Assembly (NCBI RefSeq): GCF_904846185.1
Contig: NZ_CAJGZQ010000016.1
Coordinates: 1-64,000, forward strand
Length of the DNA: 64,000 nucleotides
Direction of reading: 5' to 3'
From: Psychrobacter immobilis
Lineage (GTDB): Bacteria; Pseudomonadota; Gammaproteobacteria; Pseudomonadales; Moraxellaceae
Shown here: in pieces, positions 33,045 through 41,094 of the stretch
Layout of the letters: each line of letters opens with the position of its first letter
Numbering within the stretch: the stretch's first letter is position 1
Position numbers and translations under genes: made by a program
Notes under the pieces: model-generated
Databases searched by the model: none
What the model was told of the DNA's origin: nothing
What the model saw: the letters and a program-made list of their open reading frames with translations, nothing else

Positions 33045-34348
33045 GGGCTGACTCCATAACGTGTCTGCCAGCCTTGCATAATGGCATCAACCCAGCTCGG
33101 ATGTGGTTCATTCACGGTACGTTTTATAGCGTCAACAGGTAGGGCGCTCGGATGCGGTTTGTTAGTCTTGAATAGCGCTTGTTGCTCAGGGTCGAGCGTC
33201 GATTGGATGAGTACGGTTTTATCACCCCACACAGCAGGCGTTTGCTTTCTAGCCTGTGCTTCTGGGCTTAGCAAGAAGTTTGCCACTAGCTGCGCGGCTT
33301 GTGGGTGGCTGGCGTTATAAGGAATCGCCACAAAATGGGTGTTACTTAAGCTGCCATCGCTCATGGCATAGCTACGAATGCTCTGGGGTAAATCATAACG
33401 CTGCACGGCTGCGGGTACTTCAGGTGCAGAAAAAGTAAAGGCCAAGCTCAGCTCGGTATCATCGACCAAACGCCGCATGTGCGCGCCCGTTTGCACAAAC
33501 TGCTCACCCTTACGCCATAGGGCGGGGTGCAAATTATCTAGAAACGTCCATAAAGGGGATAATATAATATCTGTATTTTGCTCAGTAGCTGGCAGGTTCA
33601 GCTGTGCCTTGGTATTTTCGCCTGTTTTCGCATCATGTTGCTCGTGTAGCATGACTAAGGCATATTTTAAAAAGCTCATGCCTAAAAAGTCAGGCGGCTT
33701 TGGGTAGCTAAATCGTCCGGGGTTTTGCGCTGTCCAATTGACTAGCTGATTTAAAGTAGTTGGTGGTTTGTTAGTTGATAAGCTGTCGTAATAAAAAGTC
33801 AGCGAGGCTTGTCCCCATGGCGCTTCCATACCATTGGTCGGTACACCAAAATCAAAGTTAACCGCAGGATTATTATCTGGATCGGTCAACGCAAAGTTAG
33901 GAAGCTTGTTCGCCCACTGTTTCAGCAATAACGAGTTCTCACTCATGGTGGCAAAGTTGGCACCATTTATCCAGATGAGATCCACGCTGCCTTTATCGTT
34001 ATTATTGGCTGATTTTTCTGCGAGTACGCGACTGACGGCTTCACTGGTGTCACTCAATTTGACATGAACCAAGTTAATATTATATTTGTCATCGACTTGC
34101 TCGGCGGCCCACTGTAGATAGGCATTGATTTGCGGGTCACCGCCCCACGCATAGAAGTAGACATCTTGATTGCTACCTTGCGCCTCTATCTGCTGCCAAG
34201 ATGATAAATTTTGATTAAGGTTAGCAGTAGTGGGTGAGGCAGTGCTTGCTGATATACCAATACAAACGCTAAGCACCATAGCGTAGGCGCTATAGCGGCT
34301 TAGATTTTTTAACGTGGTCAAAGCTGGTAAAGATTTAATAACGTACAT
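33041..34348 (-). CDS. ynjB: ABC transporter periplasmic binding protein, YnjB-like, 435 aa
   Basis: Residues 1-38 form a signal peptide (hydrophobic YAMVLSVCIGISASTAS). The mature part is a type-2 binding protein with a YnjB-typical VYFYAWGGDPQINAYLQWAA start and AFTFSAPEVPAAVQ. The ligand is not known; similar proteins are annotated as thiamine or iron binding without proof. Seven bases downstream of the flavoprotein gene, so co-transcribed with it. Confidence 0.87.
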   Translation of the reverse strand: MYVIKSLPALTTLKNLSRYSAYAMVLSVCIGISASTASPTTANLNQNLSSWQQIEAQGSNQDVYFYAWGGDPQINAYLQWAAEQVDDKYNINLVHVKLSDTSEAVSRVLAEKSANNNDKGSVDLIWINGANFATMSENSLLLKQWANKLPNFALTDPDNNPAVNFDFGVPTNGMEAPWGQASLTFYYDSLSTNKPPTTLNQLVNWTAQNPGRFSYPKPPDFLGMSFLKYALVMLHEQHDAKTGENTKAQLNLPATEQNTDIILSPLWTFLDNLHPALWRKGEQFVQTGAHMRRLVDDTELSLAFTFSAPEVPAAVQRYDLPQSIRSYAMSDGSLSNTHFVAIPYNASHPQAAQLVANFLLSPEAQARKQTPAVWGDKTVLIQSTLDPEQQALFKTNKPHPSALPVDAIKRTVNEPHPSWVDAIMQGWQTRYGVSP

Positions 34349-34355
34349 TTATGTT

Positions 34356-36542
34356 CTAACCTCGGCGCCATGTATGGTATTTCTCAAGCCAGTTTAATAC
34401 CGTTTCGGGCGCATGATTACGTTTCCATTCACCAGCCGCGTACTTATTCCCCTCCGCCCACGTTGGATACATATGGATAGTGCCGAGTATTTTATTCAGC
34501 CCTAAACCGTGCTTCATCGCCAGTATGAATTCTGGCATTAAGTCCCCAGCATGCTCAGCGACGATGGTCACGCCCAGTATTTTATCTTTGCCTTTAGGCG
34601 TAATGACTTTGATAAAACCATGATTGGCACTTTCCGTCACCGCGCGATCTAAGTCTTTAAAGTTGTAGCGGGTAATTTCAAAATCGATGCCTTTTTCGAT
34701 AGCTTCTTGCTCATTTAAGCCCACGCGTGCGACTTCTGGATCGATAAAGGTTGTCCACGGAATGACGCGGTAATCGACTTTAAACTTCTTTAGATGTCCA
34801 AACAAACCATTTACGGCGGCGTACCATGCCTGATGGGAGGCCACATGAGTAAATTGGTAAGGACCAGCGACATCACCAGCGGCGTAGATATTAGGGTAAA
34901 GGGTTTCTAAATAGTCATCGGTATCAATCGTACGCTCCGTTTCGATGCCCAAATTTTCAAGGCCATAACCTTGTAAGCGGGCACTACGTCCAACGGCACA
35001 AAGCAACTCATCATATTCAATTGCGATTTCTTGCTTGTTTTGACGGTCTTGCTTAACGGTACTGCCGCCTTGCGCTTCAACGATAATGAACTTTTTACCA
35101 TCGCGAGTTTCACAGCGAATCGCTTGATGCGAGGTTAAAATATTTACGCCGCTCTCAACGAGGACTTTCTGCGCAAATTCTGAGACTTCCACGTCTTCTT
35201 TTTTCATCAGACGCGCGCCTCTTTCGATTTGGGTCACATTGGAGCCTAAGCGTGCAAAGGCTTGCGCCAGCTCAGAGCCGATTGGTCCGCCGCCAAGGAC
35301 GACCAGCTTTTTCGGTGCTGCTTCTAATTCGGTAAATTTATTCCATATAGTATCGCTGGTCACATAGCCGGTTTCTTTCAAACCCGGTAAGTCTGGGATA
35401 AATGGACGCGCGCCAGTAGCGATAACGATGGAGCGTGCGGTAAGGGTTTGCGTGCCACCATCGTTTAGCGCAATATCTACTGTCCACGGGTCGATGAATT
35501 TGGCATAGCCTTTTAGCACTTCGACACCCAAGTCCGTATAACGCTCGACGCTATCATTTGGGGCGATGTCAGCGATGACTTTATGAATGCGGGTCATGAC
35601 GTTCTTAAATGAAAACTCTGGTGGTGTATTCTCCAAGCCGTAACGATCAGCATGGCGCATTTGTTCTGCCACTTTTGCGCTTTTAATGAGGGCTTTACTG
35701 GGTACACAGCCATAGTTTAAGCAGTCACCACCCATCTCGCCCGCTTCGATTAAGGTTACTTTTGCTCGGACGGTCGCCGCGATATAGCTAGTGACTAGCC
35801 CGCCAGCACCTGCGCCAATCACGATCATGTTCCGATCGAATTTTTTTGGTTTACTATAGTTTTTATAGACGCGGCGTTTTTTTAGCATATTTAATATGCC
35901 TTTTGCGATTAATGGGAAAAAACCTAACAACGCAAATGAGACAATCAAATTAAACGATAAAATTCCCGACAAACTGTCAATTTGCGCCAATTGCGTACCT
36001 GCATTGACATACACGAAGGTACCAGCGAGCATACCGATTTGGCTTACCCAATAGAATGTCCTCGCTTTAATCGCGGTGACACCCATGAGTAAATTAATCA
36101 AAAAGAACGGAAATATCGGCACTAAGCGTAGGGTAAATAAGTAAAATCCGCCTTCTTTTTCGACGCCAGCATCAATGGCTGCTAAGCGCTCAGGAAAGCG
36201 CTGCTTAATCGTATCACGCAGTAAATAACGTGAGGTTAAAAAGGCGAGTGTCGCGCCAATACTGGAGGCAAATGAGGCGACCAGTAACCCTTGCCATAAA
36301 CCAAATAATGCGCCAGCTGCCAAGGTTAAAATAGCGGCACCCGGTAAGGATAGGGCGGTGACAACGATATAAAGTAAAAAGAATCCACCGATAATCAATA
36401 ATGGTGATTGCGTTTTATAGTCGTTAAATTGCGCCATTGAGCCTTTTAAACCGTCAAGCGTCAGTAATTGATTGAGGTCAAAGTAGAAAAAGCTTGCTGC
36501 CAATATTAATATTAACAGTATTAACAATATGCTTTTAATCAT
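34356..36542 (-). CDS. TVP38/TMEM64 membrane domain fused to FAD disulfide oxidoreductase, 728 aa
   Basis: Residues 1-225 are an integral-membrane VTT/TVP38 domain (FASSIGATLAFLTSRYLLRD and FFLINLLMGVTAIKARTFYW); 235-728 are a pyridine-nucleotide disulfide reductase of the mercuric reductase/dihydrolipoamide dehydrogenase type, with FAD motif IVIGAGAGGLVTSYIAATVR, redox pair GGDCLNYGCVPSKALIKSA (CxxxxC), NAD motif LGGGPIGSELAQAFARLG and C-terminal dimerisation domain with HMYPTWAEG. A His-Pro pair usual at the C-terminus of DLD is replaced by HMYPTW. No heavy-metal-binding N-domain, so mercury reduction is not implied. Likely a membrane-bound quinone or thiol reductase; first gene of the ynj unit. 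Confidence 0.9.
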   Translation of the reverse strand: MIKSILLILLILILAASFFYFDLNQLLTLDGLKGSMAQFNDYKTQSPLLIIGGFFLLYIVVTALSLPGAAILTLAAGALFGLWQGLLVASFASSIGATLAFLTSRYLLRDTIKQRFPERLAAIDAGVEKEGGFYLFTLRLVPIFPFFLINLLMGVTAIKARTFYWVSQIGMLAGTFVYVNAGTQLAQIDSLSGILSFNLIVSFALLGFFPLIAKGILNMLKKRRVYKNYSKPKKFDRNMIVIGAGAGGLVTSYIAATVRAKVTLIEAGEMGGDCLNYGCVPSKALIKSAKVAEQMRHADRYGLENTPPEFSFKNVMTRIHKVIADIAPNDSVERYTDLGVEVLKGYAKFIDPWTVDIALNDGGTQTLTARSIVIATGARPFIPDLPGLKETGYVTSDTIWNKFTELEAAPKKLVVLGGGPIGSELAQAFARLGSNVTQIERGARLMKKEDVEVSEFAQKVLVESGVNILTSHQAIRCETRDGKKFIIVEAQGGSTVKQDRQNKQEIAIEYDELLCAVGRSARLQGYGLENLGIETERTIDTDDYLETLYPNIYAAGDVAGPYQFTHVASHQAWYAAVNGLFGHLKKFKVDYRVIPWTTFIDPEVARVGLNEQEAIEKGIDFEITRYNFKDLDRAVTESANHGFIKVITPKGKDKILGVTIVAEHAGDLMPEFILAMKHGLGLNKILGTIHMYPTWAEGNKYAAGEWKRNHAPETVLNWLEKYHTWRRG

Positions 36543-36802
36543 AAAATATCCGGCTAAGTAGTAGAGCGAAGGCTAAAGTCATCGTCATTCTTTTATGATT
36601 AAGAACCTTGACCATGTTAGTGGTAATGACAAGTTAGTGGTAACGATAATTGCGTTAAGTTTTTTGCATGGTTTGTGCATTTATATACAATAAAACAGCT
36701 AACTTAGTAGTCTTCATAGTATAGCGCTTGAGTTTCGGACGCTAGTATTTATATTCTTGCATGTTCAATCCAGTCCAATCTAACGATAAATATGACTGAT
36801 GT

Positions 36803-37207
36803 TTAGGCTAAAGAAACTTTTTTGCCCAAGGTTAAGGTATCCCAGTCTCTCATTAAGAAAAGCGCCAAACACGCAGCCAACATCGGCCATGCTGCAAAGA
36901 ACAACAAGTTATCAAAAGGCTTGAGATATAAGCCAAAGGTTGAGAACGTCGAAATCGAATGAAGTAGCAAGATAATGCCGTAAGTCCAAGTTTTGAATAA
37001 TCCTGTGACGAACAACAGAATGAGGATGAATTGAGCCGCGCCAATGACATAAAACACGGTGTCGCCTATACTTTCAAAACCATAAAAACTAGAAAAGACG
37101 CCTGCGGCATGATCAGGATTAATCAGCTTATCTAAAGTCCAGACTAAAAAAACAATGAAAATACCCAGTCGAAGCAATAACAGTGAAAGAGGGAGATGTT
37201 TTGGCAT
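36803..37207 (-). CDS. DoxX-family membrane protein, 134 aa
   Basis: Four hydrophobic segments, the first being LSLLLLRLGIFIVFLVWTLD with PDHAAGVFSSFYGF after it, matching DoxX-like proteins. GC-poor promoter region upstream. Two TetR-type palindromes lie 120-205 bases before its start, so it may be co-regulated with the ynjA-like gene. DoxX proteins often work with oxidoreductases in membrane redox stress. There are 260 bases between it and the flavoprotein gene, with no feature beyond AT-rich sequence. Confidence 0.83.
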   Translation of the reverse strand: MPKHLPLSLLLLRLGIFIVFLVWTLDKLINPDHAAGVFSSFYGFESIGDTVFYVIGAAQFILILLFVTGLFKTWTYGIILLLHSISTFSTFGLYLKPFDNLLFFAAWPMLAACLALFLMRDWDTLTLGKKVSLA

Positions 37208-37327
37208 AAGTTATTTCTTCTTAATAAGCGTTGAAAGTGAGTGCGAAAGAGTTTGGCAAGTCTAATCAATGGAATATCTGGCAATGACTACTATTGTTAG
37301 GTAGTAAGCATGAATAAAGTGTTTATT

Positions 37328-37413
37328 TTGAGTGATTACTCAAAATTAGATAAAATACTAACGCTCAGTAGGTCAATAAACTGCATTGTAGTTGTTATTG
37401 AATGGTTGTTCAA
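37328..37413. promoter_or_regulatory. two TetR operator-like palindromes upstream of doxX
   Basis: TTGAGTGATTACTCAA (37328-37343) and TTGAATGGTTGTTCAA (37398-37413). The 377-base gap between doxX and the DUF2058 gene otherwise holds only the terminator at 37511 and AT-rich DNA; an ORF across 37310-37525 is not credible. Confidence 0.65.
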
Positions 37414-37510
37414 GTTCGTAGCCTCAAGCATGCTACTGTTCGAGAGTATCGTTACGTTTTTCAACCAAAGCAGCAAGGCTCGCTTAAAGGTGCTCGTTTG
37501 TTACATAATA

Positions 37511-37551
37511 AAAAGCCTTTCATAGACTGATATAGTCCATGAAAGGCTTTT
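37511..37551 (-). terminator. terminator of the DUF2058 gene
   Basis: AAAAGCCTTTCAT-GACT pairs with AGT-CATGAAAGGCTTTT (one mismatch inside) with A and T tracts outside, 34 bases after the stop on the minus strand. Confidence 0.88.
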
Positions 37552-37584
37552 CGCTTACATGATAAGCATCAAGACATTGAACGG

Positions 37585-38118
37585 TTACCACATCAAATCA
37601 TCTGGAATCACATAGGCGGCATAAGGATCATCTTCTGCCAGTACTTCTTCTGATGTATCGTTAGACACGACTATGAAGCCCTCCATTTTCGCATCGATGC
37701 GATCTGCCAACGGACGAGGAAGGAGGGCATAGCCTTCTTCTAAGCGTGCAATCACCACATGACCGGCGACGATTTGCTCATATAGTTTTTGAGTGACAAA
37801 GATTTTTTTAACCTTAGCATTATCGACAAATTGATAATTAACCTCGCCATTGGTATCAGCAATCTGATGCTGCTTAATCATTTGTACGATATTGGCCTTG
37901 AGCATCTTCTCTTCTAAAACACGTTGTTTTTCTTGATTGAGCTTTTGATCTTTCTCTAGTTTTTTCGCTTGGGCTTCTGCCAACGCTTTTTTTGCTTCCA
38001 TGCTTTCTGAGTCACCAGTACGCTTGGCATGCTGAGTCTGCTTGCTGATTTTCTTGGCTTTTTTGCTATCCACCAATCCCGCTTTTAATAACTGAGCCTG
38101 TAGGGCATTTTTTGCCAT
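37585..38118 (-). CDS. DUF2058 family protein (YaiL-like), 177 aa
   Basis: Starts MAKNALQAQLLKAGLVDSKK, the family hallmark, followed by a long Lys/Ala/Glu-rich coiled coil (about 20-75) and a compact C-terminal domain (INYQF-like VNYQFVDNAKVKKIFVTQKL). Described in the family as nucleoprotein or polynucleotide-associated; cytosolic. Single gene with its own terminator. Confidence 0.88.
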   Translation of the reverse strand: MAKNALQAQLLKAGLVDSKKAKKISKQTQHAKRTGDSESMEAKKALAEAQAKKLEKDQKLNQEKQRVLEEKMLKANIVQMIKQHQIADTNGEVNYQFVDNAKVKKIFVTQKLYEQIVAGHVVIARLEEGYALLPRPLADRIDAKMEGFIVVSNDTSEEVLAEDDPYAAYVIPDDLMW

Positions 38119-38307
38119 AATTCCATCACCTAGATAAGGATACTTAAATCATAAATGCTAAAAAACCATTGTAGCAAAATTCGCTACGGCATGTTGTTAG
38201 ACGATGACAAGACTTTTTTTAATTATGGTAGAAGTGGGCACACATCGCTGGCTGAAGCCATTTAAATTGGTTATTATCAAGGCAGTGGATATGCTTTTTC
38301 TGCCGAT

Positions 38308-38355
38308 ATGCTTTTTGGTAACTATGTTCTTTGGTAACCATGTTTTTCGGTGACC
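38308..38355 (+). repeat. three tandem 16-bp imperfect repeats upstream of usp
   Basis: ATGCTTTTTGGTAACT, ATGTTCTTTGGTAACC and ATGTTTTTCGGTGACC are head to tail, 61 bases before the usp start; a partial fourth copy (ATGCTTTTTCTG) precedes them at 38291. They may be regulator sites or a slippage product. Confidence 0.6.
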
Positions 38356-38415
38356 ATATTTATAGTGGGCATAGAAAGCTGTATAGGATTAAATCGTTAA
38401 ATTTAAGGACGGAAT

Positions 38416-39279
38416 ATGACAACATCACAGCACATTTTAGCCTGTATAGACGGCTCGGCAGTGACTGAATCGGTTTGTGACTATGCAGCATGGTATGCCA
38501 GTAAGTTAAATTTACCCGTAGCGTTGTTACATGTGAGTGAGGTTCCAGCCTCGACCAGACGCGATTTGTCAGGCGCAATAGGAGTCAATAGCCGCCAGTT
38601 TTTATTGGAGGAATTGACACAGTTAGACGAGCAAAGAGCGAAGGTGGTGAACAGTTATAGCAATGCTTTGGTACAAGACGCAAAAAGCCATATCCAAGGC
38701 AACTTTACTCAGGTCGATATTCGTATCTACCAACGTCGCGGCAAGCTGTTACCTGCCATTGAGCATTTTAAAGCAGAAAATCGTGCCATCGTCATGGGAC
38801 GCCGAGGTGAAGATCACAAAAGCAGCCGTATTAATATCGGTAGCCAAATCGAAACCGTTGCCCGCGCATCTGACGTTCCTATATTGATTTGCTCAGAGAC
38901 GTTCAAAGAGCCTAGCTCATATATGATAGCTTTTGATGGTAGCAAAACGGCTATTAAAGCAGCATGGATGGTTGCGAGAAGTCCTGTGCTAAAAGGATTG
39001 CAAGGTCATATCGTCATGATAGGCAATCATAACGACGCGTCAAAACAGAGCTTAAGCGCCGCAGCGGCACAATTGGAGGATGCAGGTTTTAGCGTAGCGG
39101 CACATCATTTATCTGCCTCCGATGCCGTTGATGGCTTGTTAAGATTTCAGGTAGAAAACCACATTGATATCATGGTGGTGGGTGCTTATGGACATTCGAA
39201 ATTGCAACAATTATTTCTTGGTAGTACCACGACAGAAATTATCGCCAGCACGCTATCTCCTGTGATTTTAGTACGTTGA
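38416..39279 (+). CDS. tandem-domain universal stress protein, 287 aa
   Basis: Two UspA domains (1-150 and 165-287). Both carry the ATP-binding pattern G-x2-G-x9-G-S/T: GRRGEDHKSSRINIGS near 130 and GAYGHSKLQQLFLGSTT near 255. AAGGA precedes the ATG. Likely a cytosolic nucleotide-binding stress protein. The three 16-bp repeats upstream may control it. Confidence 0.9.
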   Translation: MTTSQHILACIDGSAVTESVCDYAAWYASKLNLPVALLHVSEVPASTRRDLSGAIGVNSRQFLLEELTQLDEQRAKVVNSYSNALVQDAKSHIQGNFTQVDIRIYQRRGKLLPAIEHFKAENRAIVMGRRGEDHKSSRINIGSQIETVARASDVPILICSETFKEPSSYMIAFDGSKTAIKAAWMVARSPVLKGLQGHIVMIGNHNDASKQSLSAAAAQLEDAGFSVAAHHLSASDAVDGLLRFQVENHIDIMVVGAYGHSKLQQLFLGSTTTEIIASTLSPVILVR

Positions 39280-39403
39280 AAACTCGGTAAGGTTTATAAT
39301 AGCGAGGTGCAATCATTGCGCCTTCAGCTGTCGATAACGTTCAATAATCATATCTGACGTTTGCTAAAGGATCATCTCATCATACTATTTTTGGACATGG
39401 TTT

Positions 39404-40072
39404 ATGCTTATTCATGCAGACTTTACCCGCCGCGCTGCCCTTACACCTGAACAACACCAGTGGATTAAGTCACCACAAAATGGAGTAGAGCGCGTGATGC
39501 TTGACCGTGTGGGTGCAGAAAAAGCACGTGCCACTAGCCTTGTACGCTATGCGCCCAATTCTTATTTTCCGCATCATCTACATCCGGGTGGTGAAGAGAT
39601 TTTAGTATTGTCAGGTACTTTTTCTGCAGATGACAAACATTACCCAGCAGGTTGGTATTTGCGCAATCCACCGACCTCAGGACACAAGCCTTATAGTGAT
39701 GAAGGCGCAGTGATTTTCGTCAAGCTACGTCAAATGCCAGCTGATGAACCTCATTATGTGGCTATCAATACTAAAGATAAGGCTCATTGGCAACAACAGG
39801 GCAGCCGTGATGTTTGTCCTCTATTCTCGGGTGATAATGAGCAAGTGAGTTTGCAGCGTATCAAGGCAGGCGAGTTACTGTTTAATGAGGCAATCTGTGG
39901 CGGTGCAGAAATACTGGTGTTAGCAGGCGAGTTGATAGATGAGGGTCAAGTTTATCAGCGCGGCAGCTGGATACGTCTGCCAGCAGGTGAGCATGCGCAA
40001 ATACAGGCAGGATCTGAAGGAGCTACAGTGTATCTCAAGACAGGTCATTTAATGCAAGTGATAGGGTTGTAG
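39404..40072 (+). CDS. bicupin protein, ChrR-like cupin domain, 222 aa
   Basis: First cupin (about 15-115) has SYFPHHLHPGGEEILVLSGTFSADD-type metal-ligand motif (H-x-H-x3-E) and matches the cupin domain of ChrR anti-sigma factors; the second (about 125-215) is a degenerate copy (GGAEILVLAGELIDEGQ). No zinc-binding anti-sigma domain is present. Probably a metal-dependent dioxygenase-like or stress protein; no RpoE-type partner nearby. Confidence 0.83.
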   Translation: MLIHADFTRRAALTPEQHQWIKSPQNGVERVMLDRVGAEKARATSLVRYAPNSYFPHHLHPGGEEILVLSGTFSADDKHYPAGWYLRNPPTSGHKPYSDEGAVIFVKLRQMPADEPHYVAINTKDKAHWQQQGSRDVCPLFSGDNEQVSLQRIKAGELLFNEAICGGAEILVLAGELIDEGQVYQRGSWIRLPAGEHAQIQAGSEGATVYLKTGHLMQVIGL

Positions 40073-40090
40073 GGGTAGTGATCACATTTT

Positions 40091-40114
40091 ATGAGCAGCT
40101 CACCAGCTGCTCAT
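40091..40114. terminator. hairpin between convergent cupin and SIP genes
   Basis: ATGAGCAGCT and AGCTGCTCAT form a perfect 10-bp stem with a CACC loop. T-rich sequence lies upstream only, so termination in one direction is more likely. Confidence 0.65.
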
Positions 40115-40252
40115 ATTCTACAATGTCACTATACTTTTATTTAGACAACAAAAGTAGATAAGCAGTGGAGTAATGATTAGTAACGCAAAATTTATCAATC
40201 ATTATTTAAACCGCTTTCAAAATAGTTCAAAAATACAAAACGTCATTGCTTA

Positions 40253-40996
40253 TCACTCTATACTTTGGGCATCCTCTCGTTTGACAATTTTATGCTGGTC
40301 TTCTGTGCTATCGACTTTCCAATAGCTAGATATGTACAAATGCGTTTTGGGTATTGGGCGATCTACCTTAAAATAATGGCGTAGAGCGCGCATACTATGG
40401 AACTCGCAAGCTGCCCAAACAGCAGGTTGTCCTGCTAGCCACGTAAGCGTTTTAACGCGATCAAGTAATGGGCTAGTTTCTGCATTTGGATGCGCGTTTA
40501 TCACCCAATGAATATCAACGTTGTCTGGCTTCTTGAGTAGTTGCTTATCTGTTTCAGTGGTAATCTCAAGGACTGCATAGCCGTGTGCGTTAGCAGGTAG
40601 CTGGGCAAGATTGACGGTAATCGCCGGCAGCGCTGTCATATCACCGATCAATAAAAACCAATCAGCCTCATTGTTAATCAGCTTCTTTGGTCCAGGGCCA
40701 CCTACCAATATTTGCTCGCCCACTTGGGCGTTACGTGCCCATGCTGAAGCAGGGCCTTCTGTCTCGTGCAACACAAAATCGACATCTATTTCGTCATCAC
40801 GTTGAAGGCTGACGGTATAGGTGCGCATCAATGGTCGAGTGTCATCGCCTTGAGGGAATATTAGCTTAATGTACGCGCTTTCTTGATCTGCCGGAAAATC
40901 AGTCAATCCAGCACCGCCAAGCGTGACGCGGCACATATGTGGCGTGAGGTATTTACTTCCAATTACATCTAGCATTCTTGGGGTAGGTTTGGCCAT
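40253..40996 (-). CDS. siderophore-interacting protein (ferric-siderophore reductase), 247 aa
   Basis: Cytosolic FAD-dependent ferric-chelate reductase of the ViuB/YqjH family. FAD domain with MRTYTVSL (about 66-73) and DFVLHETEGPASAWARN; C-terminal NAD(P)H domain with WAACEFHSMRALRHYF and a YISSYWKVD end (SIP signature Y-W). Gene lies just downstream of a siderophore receptor, 98 bases apart, and probably reduces iron from the siderophore it imports. Confidence 0.9.
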   Translation of the reverse strand: MAKPTPRMLDVIGSKYLTPHMCRVTLGGAGLTDFPADQESAYIKLIFPQGDDTRPLMRTYTVSLQRDDEIDVDFVLHETEGPASAWARNAQVGEQILVGGPGPKKLINNEADWFLLIGDMTALPAITVNLAQLPANAHGYAVLEITTETDKQLLKKPDNVDIHWVINAHPNAETSPLLDRVKTLTWLAGQPAVWAACEFHSMRALRHYFKVDRPIPKTHLYISSYWKVDSTEDQHKIVKREDAQSIE

Positions 40997-41094
40997 ATTA
41001 ATACTTTCCTTTATTTAACTGTTTCATATTTTTAGCCCATTTATTAGATTTGGTTGAGATTGATATTCTCTGGTAATGGTAAGTTCTACATTGC

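Noticed and set aside
34356..36542. Mercuric reductase
   Set aside because: No metal-binding N-domain, no vicinal Cys pair at the C-terminus, and no mer genes nearby; instead a VTT membrane domain is fused.
37310..37525. 71-aa plus-strand ORF between doxX and the DUF2058 gene
   Set aside because: No ribosome site, low-complexity hydrophobic product, and it overlaps two TetR palindromes and a terminator.
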